Counted from the first letter of the stretch, positions 15,100 through 23,529 are shown. The stretch is 24,347 nucleotides of DNA from JAFGSG01 sp964626055 (GCA_964626055.1 CAZVDF010000050.1:1-24347); one strand, 5' to 3'. Numbers and translations: made by a program. The notes: a model not told the origin generated them from the letters alone.

Positions 15100-17049
15100 A
15101 TGAGTAAAATAATTGGCATAGACCTTGGCACTACTAACTCATGCGTTGCTGTCATGATGGGCGGAGAACCCGTCGTGATACAGAATTCCGAAGGGCAGAG
15201 GACCACTCCTTCTATTGTAGCCCTGACGGATAAAGGCGAGAGATTGGTCGGGCAGGTCGCAAAAAACCAAATAATCACAAATCCCGTGAATACTATAAGA
15301 TCCATAAAAAGGTTCATGGGACGCAGTTTTTCAGAAATAACCGAAGAAAAGAAAATGATTCCCTACAGGATTGTAGACGACGGCAAGGGCGGGATCAGAG
15401 TTAAAACCGATTACGAAGATTTATCTCCCCAGGAAGTATCTGCAAGGATACTTCAAAAGATGAAGCAGACTGCCGAGGATTTTCTCGGAGAAAAAGTGGA
15501 AAAAGCGGTCATCACAGTACCGGCCTACTTTAACGATTCACAGCGGCAGGCAACCAAGGATGCCGGCGCGATAGCAGGTTTAAAAGTAGAACGAATAATA
15601 AATGAGCCCACCGCAGCGGCTCTGGCTTACGGTCTGGACAAGAAAAAGGTGAATGAAAAAATAGCCGTGTATGACCTTGGCGGCGGAACATTCGATATAT
15701 CGATCCTGGAACTCGGCGACGGCGTATTTGAAGTAAAATCAACAAACGGCAATACACATCTGGGCGGCGACGACCTTGACCAGAGAATAATGGATTGGCT
15801 GATCACCGAATTCAAAAAGCAGACCGGAATTAATGTCGCCACTGATAAAATGGCATTGCAAAGATTAAAAGAAGGAGCCGAAAAAGCCAAAATCGAGCTT
15901 TCCAGCAAGCTGCAGACAGAGATCAACATACCGTTCCTTACCGCGGATCAAAGCGGGCCGAAACATCTTGTCATCACGCTTACGCGCGCCAACTTCGAAC
16001 AAATGGTAGGCGATCTTATTAAATCGACCAAAGAGCCGTGCATGAGAGCCATTAAGGATTCAGGCTTCTCCGTTACCGAAATTGACGAAGTAATACTCGT
16101 CGGCGGATCGACGAGAATACCGGCCGTCCAGGAACTCGTAAAAGAGATATTCGTGAAGGAACCTCATAAAGGGGTAAATCCGGACGAAGTCGTCGCGGTC
16201 GGAGCCGCAATTCAGGGCGGAGTTCTTGCAGGGGACGTACATGACGTGCTTCTTCTCGACGTTACTCCTCTGTCGCTGGGGATTGAGACTCTCGGCGGCG
16301 TAATGACAAAACTCATCGAAAGAAATACGACGATACCCACGAAAAAGAGCCAGGTATTTTCAACCGCCGCGGACAATCAGCCGGCGGTTTCCATACACGT
16401 TCTTCAGGGAGAACGGGAGATGGCAAGCCAGAACCGCACACTCGGCAGATTCGAGCTTGTCGGGATCCCGCCCGCTCCGAGAGGCGTTCCTCAGATAGAA
16501 GTCGCTTTCGATATCGACGCGAACGGCATTGTGCATGTATCCGCTAAAGATCTTGGCACAGGCAAGGAGCAAAAAATCCGGATCGAATCTTCCAGCGGTT
16601 TATCCGATGAAGAAATCAAGAAAATGGTCAGAGATGCCGAAGAACATGCCGACGAAGACAGAAAGGCAAAGGATCTGGTACAGGTGAAAAATGAAGCCGA
16701 TACGATCATTTATTCACTTGAAAAAATGATCAAAGAGAACGAAGGCAAAATAAATGCTTCCGAAAAACAGGATATCGAATCCGAGATAAATAATCTGCGG
16801 TCAGCAATATCAACAAATAATATTGATGCGATCCGCACAGCCAAAGGAAAACTTGAACAGGTTTCTCATAAATTCGCCGAACGGATATATAAGGAATCGG
16901 CCCAGAGCGCCAATACTGGTGCGAATACCGAAAGCGGAGCATCTAATGCCGGCACCCAGGGCGCAGGAGGCTCTTCCGGCAATAAAGATTCAGGGCAGAA
17001 AGTATATGATGCGGATTATACGGTTGTTGACGACGATAAAGATAAATAA
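15100..17049 (+). CDS. dnaK: Chaperone DnaK (Hsp70)
   Basis: 649-aa ATP-dependent chaperone, standard length. The ATPase domain begins IIGIDLGTTNSCVAVM, with later signatures VYDLGGGTFDISIL and VILVGGSTRIPAVQ. The linker DVLLLDVTPLSLGIET leads to the substrate-binding domain, then the helical lid and a flexible Gly/Ser/Ala-rich stretch before the acidic tail DYTVVDDDKDK, which replaces the EEVKK-type ending of many bacteria. A strong ribosome site, TAGGAG, is 8 nt before the ATG, the best in the operon, fitting high expression. Followed by two hairpins and dnaJ. Confidence 0.99.
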   Translation: MSKIIGIDLGTTNSCVAVMMGGEPVVIQNSEGQRTTPSIVALTDKGERLVGQVAKNQIITNPVNTIRSIKRFMGRSFSEITEEKKMIPYRIVDDGKGGIRVKTDYEDLSPQEVSARILQKMKQTAEDFLGEKVEKAVITVPAYFNDSQRQATKDAGAIAGLKVERIINEPTAAALAYGLDKKKVNEKIAVYDLGGGTFDISILELGDGVFEVKSTNGNTHLGGDDLDQRIMDWLITEFKKQTGINVATDKMALQRLKEGAEKAKIELSSKLQTEINIPFLTADQSGPKHLVITLTRANFEQMVGDLIKSTKEPCMRAIKDSGFSVTEIDEVILVGGSTRIPAVQELVKEIFVKEPHKGVNPDEVVAVGAAIQGGVLAGDVHDVLLLDVTPLSLGIETLGGVMTKLIERNTTIPTKKSQVFSTAADNQPAVSIHVLQGEREMASQNRTLGRFELVGIPPAPRGVPQIEVAFDIDANGIVHVSAKDLGTGKEQKIRIESSSGLSDEEIKKMVRDAEEHADEDRKAKDLVQVKNEADTIIYSLEKMIKENEGKINASEKQDIESEINNLRSAISTNNIDAIRTAKGKLEQVSHKFAERIYKESAQSANTGANTESGASNAGTQGAGGSSGNKDSGQKVYDADYTVVDDDKDK

Positions 17050-17061
17050 ACAGACGACGGA

Positions 17062-17122
17062 ATTGCCGGGGGAAAAACCGGCAATCGCCGTTAAAACCGC
17101 CGACAACCCAGCCGGCGGTTTT
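17062..17122 (+). promoter_or_regulatory. Tandem hairpins between dnaK and dnaJ
   Basis: Two GC-rich stems fill the 89-bp spacer: 17062-17069 with 17078-17085 (8 bp) and 17093-17102 with 17113-17122 (10 bp, loop of 10). The second ends in only four T before AAAG and stops 6 nt before the GAGG ribosome site of dnaJ. It could be a leaky attenuator or a 3' stabiliser that sets dnaJ below dnaK. Confidence 0.55.
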
Positions 17123-17138
17123 AAAGATGAGGTAAAAG

Positions 17139-18236
17139 TTGGCATCGAAAAGAGATTTTTACGAGATACTTGGAGTCAGTAAAACTGCGGGTGAAACAGA
17201 GATAAAGCAGGCTTACAGAAAGCTGGCCCTGCAATATCATCCCGACAGGAACAAGGACAATCCGAACGCAGTTGAAAAATTCAAAGAAGCGACTGAAGCC
17301 TATGAGGTATTAAGAGATCCTCAAAAACGGGCGATGTACGACAGATACGGCCATGAAGGCGTATCCGGATTCGACGGATTCGGCAAAGGAGCGGCGGCCG
17401 ATTTCTCCGATATATTCGGGGATTTCGATTTTGATCTCGGAGATATATTTGAAAGATTTTTCGGCGGCGGAGGAGGCGCCAGAAGCAGGACAAAAAGAGC
17501 CAAAAGAGGCGCAGATCTCCAGTATGAGCTTACTATTACCCTGGAAGAAGCCGTTTCCGGGAAAGAAGTGCAGGTGGATATACCCAGGAATGAATCATGC
17601 CCTACATGCGGGGGAAGCGGGGCGGCGGCAGGATCGCAGCCAACGGTATGCTCGGTCTGCAACGGCACAGGACAGGTAAGACAGACGCAGGGCTTCTTTT
17701 CCGTTACCCAGACATGTTATAAATGCAAAGGCGAAGGAAGAATAATCTCTTCTCCTTGCAAAACATGTAAAGGCAACGGCATCGTTGCGAAGAAAAGAAA
17801 AATCACCGTTAAAATACCGCCAGGTGTCGAGTCAGGATCAAGATTAAAGATAAGCGGCGAAGGCGAAGCCGGCCCGAATAACGGACCGAGCGGCGACCTT
17901 TACGTATTCATTCATGTACAAAAGCATCCTGTTTTCGAAAGACATGGTAATGACCTGCTGAACATCGTGGACATTTCGTTTCCCATCGCGTGTATCGGCG
18001 GCGAAATCGAAGTACCGACTATCTCCGGGAAAACTGCGAAAATGAAAATACCGCCGGGAACCGAAAGCGCTCAAATATTCAGATTAAAAGGGAACGGCAT
18101 TCCTTATCTCGGATCTTACGGAAGAGGGGATCAATTGATTAAAGTAAATGTTCTTATTCCAAAAAAATTAACTCCCAAGCAGAAAGAAATTCTTAAGGAA
18201 TTCGACAAGCTTAAAGGCGAAAAAATAGCTTTTTAA
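17139..18236 (+). CDS. dnaJ: Chaperone DnaJ (Hsp40), TTG start
   Basis: 365-aa co-chaperone that stimulates DnaK ATPase and delivers substrates. J domain 1-70 with HPD at 34-36; Gly/Phe region about 75-115 with an acidic FGDFDFDLGDIFERFFGG stretch; four complete CXXCXGXG zinc repeats (Cys154/157, 171/174, 193/196, 207/210); C-terminal substrate domains with IPPGVESGSRLKISGEGEAG. The start is TTG at 17139: GAGG lies 6 nt before it, the protein begins ASKRDFYEILGV as expected, and the only nearby ATG is out of frame with an immediate stop. Last gene of the operon; no clear terminator follows. Confidence 0.98.
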   Translation: MASKRDFYEILGVSKTAGETEIKQAYRKLALQYHPDRNKDNPNAVEKFKEATEAYEVLRDPQKRAMYDRYGHEGVSGFDGFGKGAAADFSDIFGDFDFDLGDIFERFFGGGGGARSRTKRAKRGADLQYELTITLEEAVSGKEVQVDIPRNESCPTCGGSGAAAGSQPTVCSVCNGTGQVRQTQGFFSVTQTCYKCKGEGRIISSPCKTCKGNGIVAKKRKITVKIPPGVESGSRLKISGEGEAGPNNGPSGDLYVFIHVQKHPVFERHGNDLLNIVDISFPIACIGGEIEVPTISGKTAKMKIPPGTESAQIFRLKGNGIPYLGSYGRGDQLIKVNVLIPKKLTPKQKEILKEFDKLKGEKIAF

Positions 18237-18323
18237 TACATATACTTTGCAGAGTCGGAGATGTATCATCCAAAATATTAAATTGTGAAGTTTATCATAA
18301 ATGCAGTGACCGGTTTCAGCGAT

Positions 18324-18761
18324 CTACTGCTTATTCCGTTTGACTTCATATATATAAAAAATCAATCCAACGGCTGACAACAAAAAGAAAAATATCATTG
18401 TATTTCTGGTGAGCAAAGCGCCCATCTCGCGTCTTTCGAGAAGCAATTCAAGATATCTTCCGTCATTCTTTTCGAACAGGATATTCTTTTCTATTTTTTC
18501 ATCATAGACCCGGATAATGGTTTTAATTCGCATTCCGGGCTGATCGAAATTTTCATATCTGGCAAAAATTTGCGGATCCTTCAATTTAACAAAGGCCGTT
18601 TTGTAATTTTCGCCGATATTATCTTCGCCGGAAAGCAATCGCCTGATTTCAGGCTCGACAAAAATGGCCGAATACGCAAAAATCAATCCCAGAATAATTC
18701 CTATTGTAAAAGTAATTATTATAAAATAAAAATAAAGCCTGCTGTCATTTATTCTTTTCAT
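18324..18761 (-). CDS. Two-helix membrane protein of unknown function
   Basis: 145 aa. The N-terminal transmembrane segment (about 9-35, LYFYFIIITFTIGIILGLIF) and a second near the C-terminus (about 120-139, MIFFFLLSAVGLIFYIYEV) enclose an 85-residue soluble domain predicted on the outer face, with a short basic tail (KRNKQ). I start it at ATG 18761, with AAGGT about 8 nt before; a TTG at 18776 is open but that ATG is better placed. It converges with dnaJ and is 210 bp after namZ's divergent neighbour region. No family is recognised. Confidence 0.65.
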   Translation of the reverse strand: MKRINDSRLYFYFIIITFTIGIILGLIFAYSAIFVEPEIRRLLSGEDNIGENYKTAFVKLKDPQIFARYENFDQPGMRIKTIIRVYDEKIEKNILFEKNDGRYLELLLERREMGALLTRNTMIFFFLLSAVGLIFYIYEVKRNKQ

Positions 18762-18971
18762 GCATTTTACCTTCAATAAATATGGTCTGATTTTTTAACA
18801 ATACAATCATATCCGCGAACGGAATGATCGGAACTTATTTAAAATATTAATGAATTTTTAAAATGAAATATTTAGAATACCGTACAAGGATATTTCAAAA
18901 CATAATAATTAATGACCATTGTGCAATCAAATTATTTATTTTTATGCAGGTATTCAGGCCGGATGAAATTT

Positions 18972-20228
18972 TTAAAGAGGTAATTTATCGTCGTAATAAA
19001 TTAAATATTTTTTTCTTATTTCTTCAAATGTATCGATTTCATTTTCCAGTTCTTCTGAATATTTTTCAAACGCGACATCGTCTGTTATTGCTTTTCTGAA
19101 CCCATCAGTGCCTGCCAGTTGATCGATATTATATGTATTCCTGTGCGATTCCCACCTGAATTGCTCATAATTTTTCTGTATATAAGAAATGAGCTTAAAC
19201 GAAACTTCCACGGGGCTGAATTTCCCGCCCGTGTATATAACCTGGACTCCGCCGCATTTTTCATTTTTATATTTGGAAAAAGTAGGCTCAAAATAAACAG
19301 GTCTGAATACAAAATTCTCCAAATCAAGGCCTGCAAGCCCCCTGCAGAAACTTACAGGCTCAATCCAAGGCGCGCCGATATATTCAAATGGCTTTGTCGT
19401 ACCCCTTCCGACTGATATATTTATTCCTTCAAGCAGAACAACGGCTGAATATACTATCGAACTCAGATATGTCGGAAGATTCGGGGAGGGCGGGATCCAG
19501 GGAAGATTCGTATCGCTGTAAAGCATTTCACGGGAATAACCTTCCATCGGTATTACTGTCAGATTAATTTTGTTTAAATATTCGCCTTTGTAATAAAGAG
19601 CCGCTTCGCCTATTGTCATATCATAAAACAGCGTGGCAGGAAAAGAGCTTATATGCCTGGAATAAAATTTTTTTTGCAGAAACGGACCGTCGATATCGAG
19701 AAATCCCAGCGGATTGGGCCTGTCTAAGATTACCAGCTCTTTGCCGGTTCCGGATAATGAATCCATAACAAACTTTAACGATGAGATGTATGTATAACAT
19801 CTCATACCCATATCCTGCATATCGAAAATTACGAGATCTGCGACTTTTGTCAGATGCCTGAATCTGTTTTGATTTAGCTGATGCAGATTATAGATGATGG
19901 CATTAGATGTATCGTCGTCTATATATGACAGCTTGTCGTATTCGTTCTGATACCCGTATATTCCGTGTTCCGGGGCGAATATCATTACTATTTCCAGCTG
20001 CATATTTCTGAACAGGCAGATATTATTCTGTAGATAGAAATCGACTCCTGAATGATTGGTCACAACTGCGGTTTTCCTGCCTTTGTATTCGGACGAATAA
20101 TTTGCAAGGAAATTTTCAAGGCCGAGTGTGATCTTTTGTGAACTTCCATTTGTAATATTATAGGATCGCCCGCAAAAGATTTCAAAAAAAAGAAGAAAAA
20201 ATATAAAAAGATAAATTAGTTTACTCAT
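18972..20228 (-). CDS. DUF1343 / NamZ-type exo-beta-N-acetylmuramidase, predicted lipoprotein
   Basis: 418 aa, whole-length match in pattern to DUF1343, whose characterised members (NamZ) remove terminal MurNAc from peptidoglycan fragments. Visible blocks: GRKTAVVTNHSGVD (50-63), FAPEHGIYG (84-92), VIFDMQDMGMRCYTYISSL (133-151), LDRPNPLG, MTIGEAALYY, LPWIPPSPNLPT, EGINISVGRGTTKPFEYIGA, then a C-terminal FEPTFSKYKNEKCGGVQV. The usual QDVGARFYTY is altered to QDMGMRCYTY. Signal peptide with a loose lipobox EIFC (Cys19), so likely periplasmic and lipid-anchored. The ribosome site is weak. Upstream lies a 205-bp spacer rich in dyads; downstream 18777-18971 shows nothing. Confidence 0.9.
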   Translation of the reverse strand: MSKLIYLFIFFLLFFEIFCGRSYNITNGSSQKITLGLENFLANYSSEYKGRKTAVVTNHSGVDFYLQNNICLFRNMQLEIVMIFAPEHGIYGYQNEYDKLSYIDDDTSNAIIYNLHQLNQNRFRHLTKVADLVIFDMQDMGMRCYTYISSLKFVMDSLSGTGKELVILDRPNPLGFLDIDGPFLQKKFYSRHISSFPATLFYDMTIGEAALYYKGEYLNKINLTVIPMEGYSREMLYSDTNLPWIPPSPNLPTYLSSIVYSAVVLLEGINISVGRGTTKPFEYIGAPWIEPVSFCRGLAGLDLENFVFRPVYFEPTFSKYKNEKCGGVQVIYTGGKFSPVEVSFKLISYIQKNYEQFRWESHRNTYNIDQLAGTDGFRKAITDDVAFEKYSEELENEIDTFEEIRKKYLIYYDDKLPL

Positions 20229-20255
20229 TTTTCAAAAAAAATCTCTTTCAATTAA

Positions 20256-20337
20256 AATATAAGCTCAGTCACTTTTAATTTTCGGCTGATGAAAAAGATT
20301 TTTATCTTATTATTTTTATTGAAAATCAGCTTATATT
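20256..20337. repeat. Inverted repeat upstream of namZ
   Basis: AATATAAGCT (20256-20265) and AGCTTATATT (20328-20337) are perfectly complementary, separated by 62 nt that contain AT-rich minor dyads. It lies between the divergent namZ gene and the plus-strand lipoprotein gene, so it could be an operator for either, or a small version of the long repeats elsewhere in the window. Confidence 0.5.
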
Positions 20338-20348
20338 GTTTATATACT
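20319..20348 (+). promoter_or_regulatory. Candidate promoter for the 20434 lipoprotein gene
   Basis: TTGAAA at 20319 and TATACT at 20343 with an 18-nt spacer, one mismatch from consensus in the -10. It is immediately followed by the perfect palindrome at 20356-20389, placing the latter at the transcription start. Confidence 0.4.
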
Positions 20349-20355
20349 ATTATAA

Positions 20356-20389
20356 AGTCATATTTAATTTTATAAAATTAAATATGACT
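20356..20389. promoter_or_regulatory. Perfect 34-bp palindrome, possible operator
   Basis: AGTCATATTTAATTTTA is followed directly by its reverse complement, 17 + 17 bp with no spacer and no mismatch. The core is AT-only, the ends AGTCA/TGACT. It begins 8 bp after a candidate -10, where a dimeric repressor would act. The even, spacerless dyad cannot form a good RNA hairpin without losing central pairs, which favours a DNA-binding site. Confidence 0.55.
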
Positions 20390-20433
20390 GCGTACTAATA
20401 TAACAATAGATTCTTTATCACGAGAGGACCGCT

Positions 20434-21060
20434 GTGACCATAAAAAGGATGCTTATATTATTTTTCTTCATAATTTTATCAGGCTGCTCTTCCGCCGACT
20501 CAAGGGAGGAAAAAATATTAAAATATTCCGAGGATAAAGACAAGGCAAACAAATACGCAATTTATCTCGTAAATCCCGAAAACTATACAACCGCGGGAGC
20601 CGAATATCACAATAAATATTATCCTTATCTAATTGGGATCGCCCGCACGGTAGCGGAAGAAAAAAAGATAATCCTGATCGAAAACAGCATCGGCTTTTAT
20701 TACGACAAAAGAGAAGATAATAAAAACAAGCTTTACCTGGGTGTCGACATTAACGCGCAGAATGATTCATCAAATATTAATGCAAATTACCAGGCAGCTG
20801 CGCTTTCGCAGTTAAAAAAATATCTGGGCGACATTTTATTCGTTCTGCAGTCATGCAAAAGCATTTTCACGGAAAAAGAGGTCATGGGATCCGTGATCGG
20901 GATACGTTGGCAACAGGATAAAACCGTCAATGCTGTAACAATATGGATTTCCAAGAACGACGTAGCCCGTTACGAAATGAAAGAACTGACTTTTGACGAA
21001 ATTATACAGCGTAATTTCGTAACAGATACGGAAGGTAAAATCATACGGATCTTAAGATAG
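20434..21060 (+). CDS. Predicted lipoprotein, unrecognised
   Basis: 208-aa lipoprotein with a good lipobox LSGC (Cys18) after a phenylalanine-rich signal peptide. The mature protein begins with a charged, helical segment (SREEKILKYSEDKDKAN), then YAIYLVNPENY, two or three beta strands with GVDINAQND and GIRWQQDKTVNAVTIWISK, and ends EGKIIRILR. No known domain recognised. The start is GTG at 20434, with GAGAGG 6 nt before it; the ATG five codons later is too close to its only AAGG. Its last 20 bases overlap the end of hisC on the other strand (tail to tail). Likely on the inner face of the outer membrane. Confidence 0.75.
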   Translation: MTIKRMLILFFFIILSGCSSADSREEKILKYSEDKDKANKYAIYLVNPENYTTAGAEYHNKYYPYLIGIARTVAEEKKIILIENSIGFYYDKREDNKNKLYLGVDINAQNDSSNINANYQAAALSQLKKYLGDILFVLQSCKSIFTEKEVMGSVIGIRWQQDKTVNAVTIWISKNDVARYEMKELTFDEIIQRNFVTDTEGKIIRILR

Positions 21061-22096
21061 CGGAGAGCGCGGTTATCAGGGACTTGATCTGCATCATGGT
21101 CCCGACAGTTATTCTGACATAATCCGATTGTATTGGACCTTCGAAATACCGGATTAATATTTTCTTCTTTTTAAGCTCTTCATATATCCGCTTTGCCTTA
21201 AACTCAGGATGCGTACTGAATAAAAAATTCGCCTTTGACGGTATAACTTCAAAACCCAGTTTTTTAAGTTCTGCTTCCAGATAATCCTTATTATTGACCA
21301 GCATCCCTATATTATAATTAAAGCTTCTGCTGTCGTTTATAGCCGCAATTGCGCCGGCTTCCGCAATCCTGTCTATATTGTACGAATCCTTCAGCCTGAA
21401 CAGGCCTTTTATGATATCCGTATTCGCAATCGCAAATCCGATGCGCAATCCGGCGAGCGAATACGATTTTGAAAGCGACCTTGTGATTATCACGTTATCG
21501 AATTCACCCGCAAGTTCCATGGCAGATTCGCCGTAAAAATCCACATATGCCTCATCAATTACGAACAGCCCCCTGAATTTTTTAAGGAATTTTCTCATAT
21601 CGTCGACATCGCAGCCGCAGCCTGTCGGATTATTCGGATTGGCTACAATTACAAGGTTGTATTTCTTCGCAAGAAATTTGCTGAAATCCGTCCTGAACGG
21701 TTTAGCTGAATCGATTTTTTCATATTTAATACCATGTGCCTCCGCCATTGTGTAATACAGCGAATATGAAGGGTACTGGAAAGCGGCAATTCCGTTATGC
21801 TCAATAAAACCGCGGAAGATAAGCGTAAATATTTCGTCCGAGCCGTTGCCTGCGAAAATATTCTCCTTTTTGAGCTTATTTGCCCTTGCAAATGTCTCTC
21901 TGAGCCGGGCAGATAAAGGATCCGGATAAAAACGAAGCTTCTCGTCGGCGGCATTCTTTATGGCTTCAATAACAAGCTTCGACGGAGGGAACGGATTTTC
22001 GTTCGAATTCAACTTCATATATTCTTCAACATTAGCCGGCTGTTCCCCGGGCATATATTCAGTCATGTTATTCAGCGTTGAGTTCCAGTATTTCAT
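21041..22096 (-). CDS. hisC: Histidinol-phosphate aminotransferase
   Basis: PLP enzyme making histidinol phosphate from imidazole-acetol phosphate and glutamate, in histidine synthesis; family members also act on aromatic 2-oxo acids. 351 aa, normal length. Motifs: LNSNENPFPPS at 29-39, FAGNGSDEIF, NPNNPTG at 153-159, DEAYVDF at 181-187, PLP Lys210 in SLSKSYSLAGLRIG, and the C-terminal phosphate-binding region YVRITVGT. No other his genes are near; the gene sits 15 bp after pyrD and may be co-transcribed. Its 3' end overlaps the convergent lipoprotein gene by 20 bp, with no room for a terminator. Confidence 0.93.
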   Translation of the reverse strand: MKYWNSTLNNMTEYMPGEQPANVEEYMKLNSNENPFPPSKLVIEAIKNAADEKLRFYPDPLSARLRETFARANKLKKENIFAGNGSDEIFTLIFRGFIEHNGIAAFQYPSYSLYYTMAEAHGIKYEKIDSAKPFRTDFSKFLAKKYNLVIVANPNNPTGCGCDVDDMRKFLKKFRGLFVIDEAYVDFYGESAMELAGEFDNVIITRSLSKSYSLAGLRIGFAIANTDIIKGLFRLKDSYNIDRIAEAGAIAAINDSRSFNYNIGMLVNNKDYLEAELKKLGFEVIPSKANFLFSTHPEFKAKRIYEELKKKKILIRYFEGPIQSDYVRITVGTMMQIKSLITALSAILRSV

Positions 22097-22111
22097 TCAA
22101 TTCTCCAAAAA

Positions 22112-23020
22112 TTATCGGTGAGCAATCCCGACAAGTTCATTAACATCTCCAATTTTCTCTTTTATCATGTATTCTTCAAGTTTCACAATGCACTCGGAAG
22201 CAATTGACGGGTTTATTAAATTCATCGTGCCGATACTCACGGCGGATGCGCCTGCCATAATGAATTCAAGAATGTCTTCAAAGCCGGCAATGCCGCCAAG
22301 ACCTATTATTGGAATATCGACCTTTTCAAATACCTCGTATACTGTTCTGACGGCAACAGGTCTTATTGCCGGACCGCTTAAACCCGCGGATTTTCTTTGA
22401 AAATACGGCTTCCCTGATTTTATATCTATTTTCATTCCTAGAAGGGTGTTGATTGCAGATATTGCGTCCGCTCCCAGGTCCTTCGCAGCTTTTGCAAACT
22501 CAACAACATCAGCGACATTGGGCGACAATTTTGCTATAAGAACGCCCTTTGTCGCTCTTCGTGTTTTCTTCAGCAGTTTTGAGAATATACGGATATCCCT
22601 TCCGAAGGCCATTCCCCCTTCTTCCACGTTAGGACACGATACATTCAGCTCAAGAGCGGAGATCCCGTAGGTCTCGGAAAGGATTCCGCACAGCTCGACA
22701 TTTTCATCAATGGAGTGGCCGGCTATGTTGGGAATAACTACGGCGCCTTTGCTGATTAAAAATGGCAGTTTCTCATCAATGAATGACTTTAATCCCACAT
22801 TCTGCAGACCGATCGAATTTAAAATCCCGGAAGGAGTTTCAATTATTCTGGGCCCGGGGTTCCCTTCCCTCGGTTCCAGCGAAAGCCCTTTTGTAAATAT
22901 TGCCCCGAGTTTCGAAAGATCCAGAAACGCCGACAATTCTTCGCCGTATCCGGCTGTCCCTGATGCGACGGTAACCGGGTTTTTTAGGATAAGACTGCCA
23001 ATTTTTACAGATGTTATCAA
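22112..23020 (-). CDS. pyrD: Dihydroorotate dehydrogenase, class 1B type, TTG start
   Basis: FMN enzyme oxidising dihydroorotate to orotate in pyrimidine synthesis. 302 aa with the class 1 pattern: NPVTVASGTAGYG at the start, TKG (Lys44), NSIGLQNVG (68-76), catalytic Cys129 in LNVSCPN, KLSPNV, and the FMN-phosphate motif GLGGIAGFEDILEF / GASAVSIGT. Catalytic Cys rather than Ser, and length, suit PyrDB, which usually works with the iron-sulfur subunit PyrK; no pyrK is adjacent. The start is TTG at 23020: an in-frame stop lies two codons upstream, and no ATG gives a full N-terminus. The ribosome site is weak (CGGTAA). hisC follows 15 bp downstream. Confidence 0.94.
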   Translation of the reverse strand: MITSVKIGSLILKNPVTVASGTAGYGEELSAFLDLSKLGAIFTKGLSLEPREGNPGPRIIETPSGILNSIGLQNVGLKSFIDEKLPFLISKGAVVIPNIAGHSIDENVELCGILSETYGISALELNVSCPNVEEGGMAFGRDIRIFSKLLKKTRRATKGVLIAKLSPNVADVVEFAKAAKDLGADAISAINTLLGMKIDIKSGKPYFQRKSAGLSGPAIRPVAVRTVYEVFEKVDIPIIGLGGIAGFEDILEFIMAGASAVSIGTMNLINPSIASECIVKLEEYMIKEKIGDVNELVGIAHR

Positions 23021-23125
23021 TTTTATTACCGTTTATTTTATAATTTAATTCTATTCAGGGCTATGGAACGCTCTAATAATATTTAGCGAACGGCTCACAG
23101 TTTCTGTTTTGTCGAATCAGTAAAA

Positions 23126-23190
23126 TGTCACATTTATGCCTGTGATAGAATAATCATCAGTTTTATAACAGACACAAATGAATATGACAC
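23126..23190. repeat. Degenerate inverted repeat, possibly related to IR1
   Basis: 23131-23150 and 23161-23180 pair at 16 of 20 positions around a 10-nt loop, and TGTCA/TGACA flank them with a 4-nt bulge. The left arm contains CTGTGATAGAATAATCA, which matches the IR1 inner stem (44-60) at 15 of 17 bases. It looks like a decayed copy. It lies in the 509-bp non-coding stretch between pyrD and the HAD gene. Confidence 0.45.
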
Positions 23191-23210
23191 TGCACTGTTT
23201 CACCAGATAC

Positions 23211-23238
23211 TTAATAGTCACATGAGAATTATAGTCAA
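23211..23238 (-). promoter_or_regulatory. Candidate promoter for pyrD-hisC
   Basis: On the minus strand TTGACT (23238-23233) and TATTAA (23216-23211) with a 16-nt spacer, about 190 bp upstream of the pyrD start. Moderate match only. Confidence 0.3.
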
Positions 23239-23335
23239 CCATTTTGCATATAGTAAAGACACGTTTATAAAAATATTGGAGCGATCTTAAAATTAGGTTT
23301 TATACTTTAATAAATAGTTCAAATGAATTAAAAGC

Positions 23336-23383
23336 CATCTAAAAATTATAGATTCATGCAGGTGATTAAAAATAAATCGGGAT
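23336..23383. repeat. Fragment related to the left end of IR3
   Basis: Aligned without gaps to 5169-5216, about 38 of 48 bases are identical (shared CATCT, AAAATTATA, CATG, TGATTA, ATAAAT, GG). Directly after it, GATGACTTCCAG (23381-23392) is the reverse complement of CTGGAAGTCATC at 5161-5172, which borders IR3. No partner arm is seen nearby, so this is a solo or truncated copy. The remainder of 23041-23529 shows no gene; a 61-codon minus-strand frame there is not credible. Confidence 0.6.
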
Positions 23384-23529
23384 GACTTCCAGTATTGCAG
23401 AAACGTATTTATATTAAAAATTAACTTTACAATATTCATGTTTTTGATATTAGTGTAATATGAAAATAATTCCGGCAATTATTTCTTATTTCGTTTTTTT
23501 TCGAATAATTTTTAATTTAAGAGTGCTTT

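Noticed and set aside
23293..23478. 61-codon minus-strand frame
   Set aside because: Lies in AT-rich repeat-bearing spacer, no ribosome site, low-complexity product.
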